Source of the DNA: Antedon mediterranea
Taxonomy: Eukaryota; Echinodermata; Crinoidea; Comatulida; Antedonidae
Direction of reading: 5' to 3'
Assembly (NCBI RefSeq): GCF_964355755.1
Contig: NC_092674.1
Span: 24,392,001-24,456,000, forward strand
Length of the DNA stretch: 64,000 nucleotides
A model generated the notes under the pieces. The model had not been told where the DNA came from, searched no databases, and worked only from the letters and a program-made list of their open reading frames with translations. A program made the position numbers and the translations under genes. This document shows, piece after piece, positions 45,901-58,600 of this stretch (its first letter is position 1; the number at the start of each line of letters is the position of its first letter).

Positions 45901-48900
45901 TGGGAACATGTTATGTCTGTCGAACAGATTAGTCTGTGTGCCTATGCACATAGGTTGATCAACTCATTAATTTAACAAACCTAACTGTTACATAGATAAA
46001 TCATCTTTTTTTCTCCATAGTACATTAGGTACATAGAGTAATGTGAAACGGCAAAACCCCAATCGAGAGATTTTAACTCAGAAGATAATTCTATGGCACT
46101 TTTAGCAAAGTGCCTTTACCTAAAAACAGATATTAAAAGAGCTTTTGAAGTAAAAAACAATTCAAATTCAGTCCTTTCTGGACATCATTTGAATTCTGTC
46201 AATTTGTGGTATTACAACGAGCCGTTTAATGTTTCTCTAGTTTCTTTTTTTTAATCTGGGGTTTAATTTACCATTACCGTTTCAAATAAACTTACTATAG
46301 ACGATGTCATGTAGCCTACGTTCTGACCGAAATAGTAACAAATTTATTTTGACACATAAAGCGTTTATGTGTGTGATACTTGAGCTCACAATTTCGTAGT
46401 ACTCAGACAAAAATTCGAACGTCGATCGGTGGACTTGCATAAAAAAGACAATAACTACCGACTTGGGGCAAGTCCAGATGCCAAGATTTCAGAATGGCTA
46501 CTTACCTTGTGACTTATCACCACTTAGTACTGGTGAGGAACCTGGGGAACCTTCTGAACGTACTTCTGTATTGCTTAACTTCAACTGTTCTAACACATTT
46601 CTAACAATTGTTTGATTTTCTGAGAAGAAAACATTGACATGATTTTACAGGCATATTCGATGTAAGTGGATTACTTCATATACCAGTTGGCTCCACATTC
46701 ATGAGTTTGTATATCTGTTGCCAATATGCTAAGAAGGGGCATTTTTCTTCTACGTTCTTCAATGGCGTTTTATCATAATGTTCCTGTCGCCTGACAAACG
46801 ACACAGTGCTAGTTATGTAATTGCCAGTTATCTTATTATATTATCAAGGTGTTACACTTTATTATTTTTCACTTTATGAAACTTTCACGTTTTATGAAGT
46901 TTATGTTCCTATATTGTCGTATCTTCTGCATGTTTATTTTATTAAACGGATTAGGCCTACAGATAACAAGATTCATAAATAATGTTAACAAAATAGCATA
47001 GGCCTATGTATGAAAAAATATAGAGCTATTACCGTCTGTAAAAAAAAATGGTTCAGGACTCTCTTTCATACTTGAAGCGATTTGTGATTGAGCCTTGAAA
47101 ATCAATTGGCTATCAGTCGTGCATTTTAACCAAAATTGACTGTTATCCACTAATGCTTCTTTTACCATTTTAGCCTAAGTGAAATAATTCAGACAAAGAA
47201 GTTATTGTTTGAATGTTTATGTTTGTTTGTTTGTTGTTTGAAAACATTACCAGATTTTCCAGTTATTGACAGTTCTCAAGTATATAAACCAGCTATCATT
47301 TTGTATAATTAACATAATATTCAAAATGATCTTGTTATCATAATGTGTTAGCGGTACACAAACAGTTACTCTGCTGACTGTTTGTTAGATAAGGAATGGT
47401 TACGTAATGTATAACATTATACTGTACTTGCAAGCAGATCATCATTGTTGACCTAATGTTTTTCAACTTAATTTTAATTTTCTTTCGTGAAATAATGGTT
47501 TTTTTATTGTTTCACGATGCCACATTATTCTTACATCTTTGTTGTGTTTATAGTAATAACTTACCTTTTCCTTTTCGAAATAGACTATTTCTTTTATCAG
47601 TGAATCATTGAGTTCATGAAGGTCTTCAAGTCCCTGGATATAGAAATGATAATAATCAACAATGATAATGACCAACTATAATATTAATTAGGCCTAATTG
47701 TATATCTAATCCTTTTGCACTTTCCATTTTGGTGAACCACTTGGCAGCAATTTTCAATTTTTGATTATTACTGATATATGAATGAATATCTCTGTAAAGT
47801 TCCACACTGTGTTTGTGAATCTATTTTAGTCTAGGCAAAAAATCTGGAAAAAAAAATGAGTTAGGGGGAGTGGAATGTTAGAGGCTGTCAACATAGCCAG
47901 ATATCCTAATTAATCCCTTCTGATCACTCTAAGCTCTGTTGACACTTAATTTTAACCTTGTCTTGAAATGGCGGCCATTTTTCAAAATGGCGCTAATTGT
48001 ATATAAAATGTGCATAACATAAGATCTAAATAAGATAAATACACAATATTGGTGTCTAAACACATGTAATTCAGACACGGAATCCATTAGGCCTTGTTGA
48101 CACTTCAGTTTTTACTTCGTATTGAAATGGCGGCCATTTTGTTTATAACTTTTTTTACTGGAAAAAGTAAGACATTTTTGTTTCGGCATGAAAAAATAAT
48201 GGCATATTGCAATTTGTTTTGAAAACATGCAAACCTGTTTGTGTCTTCTTAATTTAGTTAATAAAAAAATGTGAACCTTTGACCCCCATCAGCAACTGGT
48301 TAGTTAATGCATAAATTAACTCTTCATGAAGGATTGGAAATTGTGATTTAAAACAAACTTTCTCTAGAAGTATAATTCATATTTTAAAAATATAATTCTT
48401 CTTTCAAAATAAAGTTAGACGTATTTTTCAAAATCAGGAAGTAATAATCAACATAAGCATAAAACATAAAAATTACCTTATTTAAATCAACTTCCATTTT
48501 GTCTTTGAATTCCAACCGTTTGCCACCAACAACTCTTTTCAGTGTGTTAATCTGCAACATTTATGAAATTACATTACTTGAATATTTGATCGGTCATTTA
48601 TTTGTTTGAAATATTTTTGGTATCTTTTATGTAAAGAGAATGATATAAATGTCGCTGTTGCCCAAAACATGATTGAAACTTTGAAAATGGTATTTAAATC
48701 AAATAGATCAATAATTTGAAATTTAGAAAAAAATGGTGTCATATAGTCTATAGTCTATATATTATAGATAAGATAATATAATATTTATTGGTCCATCATA
48801 AAATATGTTGGAAAGTCATTTTCCAAATGGCGTACACATACAAAAATACATATAAAAATTACAAATATAAATATATAAAAAGATACCATGTACTTAAAAA

Positions 48901-51533
48901 CAGGCGAACATTTATAATCAAATCCCGTAAATTTAATTGAAATTCGATTATTATTCTAGGATAAACAATAAAGAGGCGTGTTTTATGAAAAACCTTTTTT
49001 ACAAATTCTTAGTAATTTTTTTACGATTTTTACCTTAGTTCGGAGTCTAGATATTTCCGATTGTTTTTCCTTCCTTTTCTTCCTCAATACATCAATACCT
49101 TCATGTTTTTTTTCAATGATCTTAAATACATTTCCAAATTGGTTGCACTAAACAAAAAAGTGATTCGTGATCACTCAGATGTCAATAGTTAAATTAACAC
49201 CAGTAAAATAAGTAATATTTTAAATGCTCTTCCGTGTAGATGAAAACTTCCGAGATTAGAAATGTGATCTAAATCGGTTTTATCATATGATTTTTATTGA
49301 CTCATTGTCTTTAATGTATTGTCATATCTGCTGTTATTACATTATATTTAGGCCTATATAACAGTATTTGACTGAGCGTTTGAGAGTGCTTTGCTCTACC
49401 GTGAGAACGAGTGTTCTCCCGTTTCGTACTTTTTTCATTATAACAATCTAAACCATATTCTACTTTTGGTGGTATTCATGGGACCCACCGTTACATCAAT
49501 AGACGAAACCATTTCTAATTTCTCGCTTACCTGAATAAACCAAGCATGCGCTCTCTCGTTCAAAGAGCAAAAAAAAAAATATAATATCCCTATATAATAA
49601 TGGACTAATCCGGCAAATTGTTATACAATACCTGTTCCAGTATGTCCTGTAGTATGGAGCACATTGCGTCATCCAAGTTAACCCAGTTGGAGAAAACCTC
49701 ATAAAAAGCCGGGTTACTTTCATTTTTAGACCATTCCAACAGTGCACTTGATACTATATAGTAATGTATATAAATAATCGGACTATTAATTTACACCGTA
49801 AATATTCAGCAAGAGGAATAATCGGACTATTAATTTACATCGTAAATATTCAGCAAGAAATGCGTTTAGCTACGAATTTCCACACTAGGTTCCCTAGCCA
49901 CAACGCAAAAACAAGTTGAACAATGGCAAGCAAGAATTCCGATGAGCCATCGCCTGCCTGCGATTAGTCAAGTTACTTAGCCTACTGAAAAATCTTGAAT
50001 TTTTCTCCTTAACGTCGTTCCAAATTCTTTCCTAATGTCAATTCTTCCTTTTCCCCGAACCTACTGTTCAACATCTACCCTTTATGACGTTTAAGCTTGG
50101 TTCCCACTAGGACGCAACGCGACGTAAATGCAACGCAAGCGTGTTGACCAATGACCAGCGAGAGTTCGAATAATCAATTGCTTGTGATTGGTCAATTCCT
50201 GTTACGTCCTTGTGTTGCGTCTCTAGTGGGAACCAATCATAGGGTGTCACGAAACCTAAAACCACGAAAGCTAAGACCCCCTAAGACCTAAGATCACGAA
50301 AGCTAAGACCCAAGACCTAAGATTACAAATTCTAAGATATATTACAGCTTAAAAACAATACTTGTTTATCCATACATAATTTTAAACACAGTAGGTTTCA
50401 TTTATTACCATAAATATAATTAAATACTACTGCAAAACATAGATAAACTCACATTATTTCGCCCGTTGAGCAAACTTGACGGGTTGTTTGTTAGTATATA
50501 TTTACTCCATTGTGTTGGTTCAGAGGATGTTTTTCTTACGCACCTGCCTTTCTAAATTCTTGTATTTTGACTCCAAATTTGTTGACTAACTCTATCCTGA
50601 ATACCACACTTTAAAATTAGGATTTAAAAGTACTTTCAGAAGGAGAAACACATAAAAACAAATAAATAAATCCTTTAAATTGATGATTTTACAGACATGT
50701 TTCTTTGTATACTCATAGAGATATTATAGTGAACTATTATAATATCTCTACTATACCTGTGACTCCTCGAGTTCCCCCCATGCTCAATGTTTTTGTTTCT
50801 ATGAAGCGCCAAAATAGCAACAATAATAGTACAAGTATAAAAACAGAAAGAAAACGAAACAAAAAAACTTATTATCATGATTTTTAAATTAAAATGTATT
50901 TGCCAGTATTTATTTCTTCGTACTTGCATGATTATACTATTATCATTACAATTTTAATTTTACATTGTTCCATCCACACTGTAGATGGACTCCACAGAGT
51001 TTTCAGCCCTCTATATAATTTTTGCTCTTTTGACGTTCCATAGAAACAAAAACATTGAACAGGGGTAGGCCTACTGTACTGTAGGCTATAATTCATGCGA
51101 AATTTGCAAACAGTTTGTGTGCGAGAAAAACGTCTGTAAAATCATCAATTTAAAATTGTATTTGTTACTTTTTATGTGATTCTTTTTCATAAAAGTGCCA
51201 ATTCTAAGGTGTGGTATTCAGAATAAATGTTGGGAGGTAAAATACAAGGCAGGTGCGAAAGATAAATATTTGTAATCTTAGGTCTTGGGTCTTAGCTTTC
51301 GTGATCTTAGGTCTTAGGGGGTCTTAGCTTTCGTGGTCTTAGGTTTCGTGACACCCACCAATCATACGATAATATCGGTGCTTTTCAAGATTCTTACATT
51401 TTTTTATATTTCTTGATAGGTTTCCTATGGAATCCTTGAGTGCATTTTGATAAAAGAAAACATCGTATATGATACTTAGACCGGTTATTTTCATCATCTT
51501 GTGAACATTTCTTCCCATTGTCTTGTTTGCCAT
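42983..51533 (-). CDS. Gene A: helical (BAR-like?) protein with multi-phosphotyrosine tail
   Basis: Thirteen coding exons in consistent phase: 51398-51533, 49632-49753, 49034-49147, 48477-48551, 47565-47633, 47033-47174, 46506-46619, 45666-45818, 45424-45474, 45189-45350, 44237-44668, 43508-43888, 42983-43071; about 679 residues. No signal peptide or membrane helix, so probably cytosolic. Residues 1-215 are predicted helical with long charged stretches; order and spacing resemble a BAR domain (inference). A basic Pro-rich patch follows (LPALPPAW, about 269-278). The tail has candidate SH2-binding tyrosines: YVVP (370), YIQL (407), YHDI (417), YQEI (446), YQTM (477), YQDM (498), YSIP (513). 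YxxM recruits PI3-kinase p85 and YxxP recruits Crk/Nck-type SH2 domains in known adaptors. The C-terminal exon is Lys-rich. Exon 9 (45424-45474) is the least certain. I know no named orthologue; an adaptor role is inferred. Confidence 0.75.
43329..43493. mobile_element. MITE family 2, TTAA-flanked copy in a gene A intron
   Basis: TTAATGCTTGGTTCCCACTAG at the left and CTAGTGGGAACAAAGCTTAA at the right. Internal ATTTGACCAATCACAAGC has an inverted partner. The right end lies just outside the exon at 43508. Confidence 0.8.
44741..44884. mobile_element. MITE family 1, copy
   Basis: AGCTCTTTTTACACTACCAA at the left, the family core, and a degraded right end. It lies between gene A exons 11 and 10. 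Confidence 0.65.
44968..45124. mobile_element. MITE family 2, TTAA-flanked copy
   Basis: TTAAGCTTGGTTCCCTCTAG at the left; CTAGTGGGGACCGGCCAAGC then TTTAA at the right. Confidence 0.8.
49886..49985. mobile_element. MITE family 2, degraded copy
   Basis: Retains CTAGGTTCCCTAGCCACAAC and a GCGATTAGTCAAGTTA segment. The right end is lost. Confidence 0.5.
50091..50237. mobile_element. MITE family 2 copy, interrupted at its right end
   Basis: TTAAGCTTGGTTCCCACTAG at the left; CTCTAGTGGGAACCA at the right, where the foldback element at 50242 has inserted. Confidence 0.75.
50242..51356. mobile_element. 1.1-kb foldback element with 10-bp target duplication
   Basis: The ends are long inverted repeats starting GGGTGTCACGAAACCTAA. 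ACCAATCATA is repeated exactly at 50232-50241 and 51357-51366. Pairing continues deep inside: AAATTGATGATTTTACAGAC (near 50680) pairs with GTCTGTAAAATCATCAATTT (near 51130), and TGTTTTTGTTTCTATG (near 50790) with CATAGAAACAAAAACA (near 51040). The whole unit is therefore close to palindromic. No transposase frame is visible. The long terminal repeats and 9-10-bp duplication fit a Mutator-like origin. It lies just downstream of gene A exon 1, inside its first intron. Confidence 0.85.
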
Positions 51534-52581
51534 TTTAGTTTAGTTCCTGAAAAAAAAATTTGCAAACTTTTTTAAATAAATACATTTTAATGTATAGCTG
51601 TAAAAAAGGAATTGAAAAAATGAAATGACAAATTAATTGTCTGTATTTTCTTGTGTACGTAAAATTAAAAGAACTTTTGTGCCAACGTCACCAATTAAAT
51701 TAAATTGCATACGCTCGCCACAGACTCAACGATGAAGTATAACCAAGGAAGAGCAGCATTTAATCGACCCAAATACAACACTTCTGCTTGTTCCATTGAT
51801 GTATAGTAGGCCTATGTTGTTCAGTAAAATAACCATCAAGTTGGAGTTCTATGACCGTACCTTACACTATGATCGCAAGTAATGCAATAAATATTTAATT
51901 CCAGACAGATTTTTGCTCGACGCCGTATTTATTTATACAAGTCTACCTACGCAGCAAATTTAATTGGCGTAGTAGTAGTAAAAACAGGAAAATTGAATTG
52001 AATACAATCATTACAGTTTAATAAAATTATTTATTTCCGTAGAAAAAAGGGAAAACTTGATTTTACTTATAAAAGACGCAAAACGGTAACCAAAGTTGTC
52101 TTGTGTTGAGAGACTATTTTATTATTATTTGCTTTAAATTGCAGTTTTTAGGTAAATAATTGTTTTCCCATCCAATTTTTGCTCAAAGATAATACATATG
52201 TGGCATTAGAATGGCATTTTCAACCACTTTTTTCCACTGTATAACTTTAATAGTTTCAGTTAAAGAATTCTTCATGCTTTAACCGCAACTGTAAACTAAT
52301 TCTCCCACGGTAGATTGTTACTATGTTGTAAATATATTAGTTATTCTATAAAAACAAAAGAAATGTATTGGGGTCAAAAGTCAACCACGTATAATTTACT
52401 ATAAATTTTAAGCACTAGAAATAAAATCAATGCAATGCATACTGGATTTATTCAATCAATGTGCATAGTATGGTATGTGTTAGAGGTTGTGAAAGAAAAA
52501 TATTTGGGGGGTGTTTTTTTGCTTGGCTGATAGTAGAAAAGTAAGAATTATCGTATGCGTGGTTGGTAGACATGATACAGT

Positions 52582-52705
52582 AAGGCCTTGTCTACACTAT
52601 CAAACTTTATGTGAAAAAAATGTGATGTGCCTATTATGGACATGATGATGTCATAGGCACATTTCTACCATATTTGGGCATATCACACTTTTTTTGTCAA
52701 ACGAC
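52582..52705. mobile_element. MITE family 1, copy
   Basis: AAGGCCTTGTCTACACTATC at the left; family core with GATGTGCCTATTATGGACAT; degraded right end. Confidence 0.65.
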
Positions 52706-52897
52706 ACCACTGGCGATGCGATATTGCTAATGATCCCGTGATCAACTTCTCTGTCAAATAAGAATCGTTTTATCTAACAACAACCGGAACAGTTTGTGAT
52801 TTCTTCTTCCGGTTCGAACTGAAACAACCATTAATTTCTTGGAATGACTGATGTTCGTAAATCATAATAATCAAATCTAATAATATGTAATTTTCCG

Positions 52898-53150
52898 AAC
52901 TTTACAATAGTGCATTATGGCAATGCGGTGAAGGGATCCTAAACAGTACTGTAGGTGTCATGCGCATGAGTTATTTTCCTAACTATACAATAGTGTTTTA
53001 TGACAATGCGGGGAGAGGGGATCCTAAACAGTAATGTAGGTGTCATGAACATAAGTTATTTTCTTAACTTTACAATAGGCCTAGTGTTTTATGACAATGC
53101 GGGGAGAGGGGATCCTAAACAATAATATAGGTTTATGAACATGAGTAGAA
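52898..53150. repeat. Three-unit tandem repeat, about 83 bp each
   Basis: Units start AACTTTACAATAGTG or AACTATACAATAGTG at 52898, 52981 and 53066. Each has ATGCGGGGAGAGGGGATCCT or a close variant and a GTAGGTGTCATG part. The third unit carries a small insertion containing TAGGCCTA-like sequence. Confidence 0.8.
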
Positions 53151-54082
53151 ACGAGTGTATTGCAAATCATAGTGTTTTCGTCGACGACCCGGGTGGGCCC
53201 TTTTTTTTCTTTTTTTTTTTGCGACACTGGTACATCATGTGCATTTGCATTGATATAAACGCTGTTGACTGTCAACTCAAGGTAATACAGCCGGATTCAT
53301 ATATTATCCCATAAAGAATCCCCACGTTTAGGCCTATACAGTATTATTTCCATTTATTGTATTTTGTCTATATGACATAATATGCTAAACCTAAAGTTAT
53401 TTATTGTTACTGTTGTAACTGTAATGATTTAAATTAAATATGCATAATTATTGTTCATGCATAATAATAATAAATTAAACCTAATAAGTAGATTATAGAG
53501 TTCCTCCACCTTACACGTATTTTTTTTGTATTTATCCGGTATAAACAAAATACATTCCCATAATAATGGAAGCCTAAGTCAAACATCACTTCCTTCATTG
53601 TTAAACATTGTAAGCCTATTATTTTATACATGCAGTTAAAATGGGTTGCGGCTTACTACGTTTAATGTAACCAAAAAATGTAGCAAAAAAAGTGATTTGC
53701 CCAAAACAAGGCTATTCTACTTACCCAAACAGACGATACGTTACGTGTTATTTCCAATTTGCTGTAAAAACAATAGTACTGATATACGGAAATCGTTCAT
53801 TTGGTTTCTAATAGATTAACGTGTCGAAAGGAGTATAGAAACTAACTTCACAGACCTCGGAAACTGATACCGGCGGAAGCATAATACATTAGTATTATTG
53901 CGCACGTCAACGCCAAATTTGGTACATGATTATAAGTACTGTAATAACCAGTTATGTTTAAAATTACTTTTTAAAACTTTTTACTGGTCAGTCAGAGGTA
54001 ATACGTCATAATTCATATCCTCCTGGTATTTATTTATTTATTTATTAATAATATTGATTTGCTAGTTTCTTTGGTTTTGCTA

Positions 54083-54205
54083 CATGACCGCTGCTGACCT
54101 CTTTGGACAAAACTTCGTGATTTATGTACTACTGTATTAAATGCTAAATGCAGTAGTTCACAAATCATGCAGTTTTGTCCAAAAAGGTCAGCAGCAGCAG
54201 TCAAA
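54083..54205. repeat. Palindromic hairpin element
   Basis: Arms GACCGCTGCTGACCTCTTTG and AAAAAGGTCAGCAGCAGCAG with GGACAAAACT/AGTTTTGTCC just inside, and CAGTAG/CTACTG near the loop. No coding sequence. Confidence 0.75.
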
Positions 54206-54381
54206 ATTTTGGTATCTTTATTTTTCTGTGACCTTTTTACTTTGTAGCCCTTTTTAACACGATTTGACTCTTCTATTTATGCTGCCAAATCTAGCCCAAA
54301 AATATAATGAAAAAAGTTACTAAAAGCTGGATTATTAATGAATGTGATGTTCTCATCACGTACAGCAAATCACTGAACACT

Positions 54382-54456
54382 CATATTATATTATTATATA
54401 AGTCTAAATCTTAACATGCATATTATATTATTATATAAGTCTAAATCTTAACATGC
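54382..54456. repeat. Two-copy tandem duplication, about 37 bp
   Basis: TATAAGTCTAAATCTTAACA and its AT-rich lead are repeated head to tail without visible change. Confidence 0.8.
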
Positions 54457-55408
54457 ATTGTTCTTCTAAAAATACATTCTTCGGGAAGTTTACTCTTATA
54501 AAATGTATAAAAGTACTATAAGAAATTTAAAATTTACAATTGATGTTAATGTCATAAAAACCACATTTTTAGAAGTGATAATATTGAGCTCCCATATTAT
54601 AATATTAATATAGTTTCCATATTATATATGATTGTATTCCTAATTATTTATGTATAAAGTTTTGTTTTAATAGCCAACAGCACTGAAGTTAATTCACATT
54701 TTATTATAAAAATTGCGGAAATCCTGGTGGTGGTAAAGTTGACCTTTTCAGTCGAGGTCTTGAAGGAACTTGAAGTTTATTGTTCTGTAAAAAAGTACAC
54801 ATACATGTATTATAACATGTGGTTTAAATAGCAATTTGAAGAGATTGGAAAAGTTGACCATTTTGGCTATCTTTGCGATACATACGGATGCGGTTGTGGA
54901 ACTTTGGCCGGAAAGGAGGACCAGGTTTGGCCGGTTAGGCTGCAAGTTCAACGAGCTTTGCAAGACATACTTTGTGGCAGAAAATTCACACTGTGAATCA
55001 ACATAAATATCTACAAAACGTGTGCTAGATTGGCGATGCTATGACACCGAAATATGGGACATCTGAGAAGGAATTTTTAGATGGACAATAGTATGTTTAA
55101 ATTTAAAGGTGTGTGGTGTTAAACCAAAAGAAACACATCACGTATGAGCAGCTCGTGGAACGCATCGTTCAGCGGAAAAAAGTCGTAAAAGTTATTATGA
55201 GAAGAATCGAACTTGTGAAAAGATAAATATGAACTAGTAAAGAGAGGTTGGCATCCAAAAGTTGTAGAAGAGGAGGCCAAATGTGACGTGTAAAGATATG
55301 GTAAAGAATGGAAGAAGAAACGTCGCTTTTGGTGAACATATTGTGCAAGACGGAGTAGAGAAATGGTGGAAGTCAGTAACAAGTTGGAAGTGGAACAAAA
55401 TTAGCTCA

Positions 55409-55627
55409 TTAAAGATGTATTGTCCCCCAAAAACATAAAATATGAAGATTAATTAAATCAGACTTTGAATATGTTATTGTTTGCTTTAAACTACATTTTT
55501 TCAGGTATACATTTTTTTTTGATCCGATTTTTGGTCAAAGTGGATAACATTATGTTACATTAAAATGGAATATTCCCAAAAAATTGTTTTAAGAATTATT
55601 TTTTTCAGGGGGACAATACATCTTTAA
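55409..55627. mobile_element. TTAA-flanked MITE (ATGTATTGTCCC family)
   Basis: 219 bp including flanking TTAA on both sides. Terminal inverted repeats AGATGTATTGTCCCC and GGGGACAATACATCT are perfect. TTAA duplication suggests a piggyBac-type transposase. Confidence 0.85.
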
Positions 55628-55690
55628 AAGATAAAAGAATTCATTAATTGTGTATGCTAAAGCAATGTATTATCTAACCCTGTTTTCGGG

Positions 55691-58600
55691 TCACTGGTCA
55701 TTTGAAGGACAAAGAGATGTGGAGATGTTCGATGGAGTTGGTTTACTTCTAAAAGGGGTTCCAACAAGTTCCGAAAATGTTCGAATATTATGGTCGTCGT
55801 TTGTGTGATATCTCGATGGAGCAGGCTTTCTGTCAGAAGACGATCGAAGAAGTCTTGAAACTGCTGAGATATTATCGCTTGGATTATGTCTGAAAGACGC
55901 GGAAGTATGCAAAACACTTGTATAGATATTTGATGAAGGTTCACCGCCGCCGGAAGTTGCTCCAAGATGCCTTGATACTTGTGGAATGCTGTGGTCGCCA
56001 ATATCTAAAACATAAACAGCATCAATGTATCACAATATATCGAAACAAATTTAACTGAATTTTGACATCTTAAATAGGCCTATTCATATTAATAAAGGTT
56101 TTTTTAAATTATTATTACTTTCAAAATTGTTATTGAGCTGCCCCAATTTGCTTGCCACACTTTACAAGGATAATCAAGTAAAACTTAACCAACAGTAACA
56201 TTATTAATGGAATCTGATTGTAGGATTTGATGAACTAAGAGTATATTTTCTTTTAAATTTTATTTCAACTACATATCTGCGTACTACAGAAACAATCAAT
56301 ACGAAATTACACAGTGACAATGAATGATAACTAACCACCAGTCAATGTAATATATTATATTATTATATTTTAGTTTCACCTGTTTTGGCAATATTCGATG
56401 AATTACCATCGCTGTTTACCGTGTCATTGGTCGGTATGTTTGTCTTTGTTCGCCGGGAACTTTTACTTTTCGTAAAAGATGGCAAACGCCAATTAAAATC
56501 AGATTTCTTGGCTTTATCTGTAAATCCAAAATAGAGTTTAAGATTATTTCATTCAACCAAGACTGAAACTGGTATATGTTAACACAAGATCCTAAGTTTA
56601 ACGGAGACACGTTCAATGAATACTGAAGTAAACCCCAGAAACTGAGGAAAATGTTTAGTAACGATAAAGAGCGCACTATGTCAGCCATGATGATATTTGA
56701 ATTTTGTGACGTCACAAATATATTAATTTTCTAAATGATAATTATAACACAAACAACAATAGTTTTTGACATTTTACTATGTAATGAAACCATAAGTAAC
56801 ATTAGTCGAGAAATCGATTTAGTTTACCGATTTTCGTATCGTTTTTTTTTCGTATTCTTATTTTAATTACCTTGTGATGTTTCACTACGTGGATTATCTG
56901 AACGTAGGCCTACTTCTGGATTACGTAACTTGTCTGAATGTTCTTCTAGATTACGTAACTTGTCTGAATGTTCTTCTGGATTACGTAACTTGTCTGAACG
57001 TTCTTGTGGATTACGTAACTTGTCTGAACGTTCTTCTGGATTACGTAACTTGTCTAAACGTTCTTCTGGACTACGTAACTTGTCTAAACGTTCTTCTGGA
57101 TTACGTAACTTGTATGAATGTTCTTCTGGATTACGTAACTTTAACTGATGTAAGGTATTTGTAACAATTGTCTGATTTTCTGTGAAAAAAAAAACATTTA
57201 TCACTATGTAGGCCTAATTAGGTACATAATTTTGTCAGTGGTAATAGGTCCAAAAGATTCTTCATTACTCGTACAGAAGGAATGCCTTCATAATAGTCAC
57301 TCAATATTAGGAATACTGTATAATGTTTAAATAATACCATTGAATATTATAGTTATTAGTAATGTTAATTTTACTTGCTTACTAATTACGTATATTACAT
57401 TGCACATCGTGATTAATTATACATATTGAGTTTTGGTTGTTGTTGAGCCAATGTCAAACAAGATTTGGATAGTAATTATTCCAAATAATGGGGTGTTTTA
57501 AATATTAAATAGATAAAGTTAAATAATATGTTATCATCGCAACATAACATAAATTACCAACCGAGAAAGGTACTACTATAGTATTAAATAATAGAAATTG
57601 AATAATCACCATCTGTAGAAGAAGATGATGGCTCTGAGCTGTCTTTTATATTTAGAGCGATTTTTGACTGAGCCTTGAATATCAGTCGGATGTCTGTTGA
57701 GCATTTTAACCAACACTCGCTGTTGGCCACTAGTACATCTCTGACCATTTTAGCCTATGGAAGCAATTTGAATTTTTTTAATCATCTGACAATAAATTAT
57801 TAGTATGTTAGGTTTTTTGCAGCAGAGAACAAAAAAAGACCTTTGTCCATAGGATTTGGTGTTTATTCTAGGAACAACCAGTATATTTTGATCAGCCGAA
57901 CGAAGACGAGCAAGAGGGGTTTAAGAGGGAAGAAGATCAAGTAGATAAGTAGGTTGTTTAAGTAGTCGCGCATTTTAATGTTAGTAAAAGGATCTTATGT
58001 TTTATAAGGGAGTCAATAGGTAGCCAATGGAGGTTATATATAAGGAGATATTTGTGACAATTAAGAAATTCTTGTAAATTGTCCGGACTCTACGCATCAT
58101 CTCCTAGTGCCATTTCTTTTTGTTTACGATGCTCTCAAATACTCTTCTATCGCATGATTTCCTACCTTCCACATCTCTCAGAGTGCTTTTACTTCTGTGC
58201 ATTAATGAGTTTGTTATTCATGGATAGTTTTTGTTTTCATCTTTGTTGTGTTGCCCATGTCTCGTCTTTACTTGTATCAACATTAATGCTGTTTTTTTTG
58301 TAACATTTAACAATTAAATTTTTATTTATTTCTCTATTTTTCCTCGCAATGTCATGTGATTTCCTGTGCTGCCTTGCTTCTTACATAAAAGTTTTAGTGA
58401 ATGACAAATTTTTAATAAATATTTTTTTTTGTATAGTAACAACTCACCTGTTCCTTTTCAAAACAGAATGTTTTTCGTGTCAGTTTTTCATTCAATTCAT
58501 AAAGGTCTTCAAGGCCCTGAATAATGTAATAATGAAATAAGCATAGAGTTTTTTTGTCACATCAAGTTTGATAGTGTAGACAGAGCTTAAATCAATGTTG

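Larger units (their letters stand above)
51534..55690. other. Gene-free interval between genes A and B
   Basis: Upstream of gene A and downstream of gene B. Holds a MITE family 1 copy (52582-52705), a three-unit tandem repeat (52898-53150), a hairpin element (54083-54205), a 37-bp duplication (54382-54456) and a TTAA MITE (55409-55627). The segment 54740-55400 has weakly open frames on the minus strand that I cannot assign; they may be decayed element sequence. Confidence 0.55.

Noticed and set aside
54740-55400. Minus-strand frames as additional gene B exons or a separate gene
   Set aside because: Gene B ends with a proper stop at 55691, and these frames lack matched splice signals or recognisable motifs.
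56874-57164. Plus-strand frames over gene B exon 7
   Set aside because: Same reason: a 30-bp repeat kept open in several frames. The minus-strand reading fits the splice sites and gene A.
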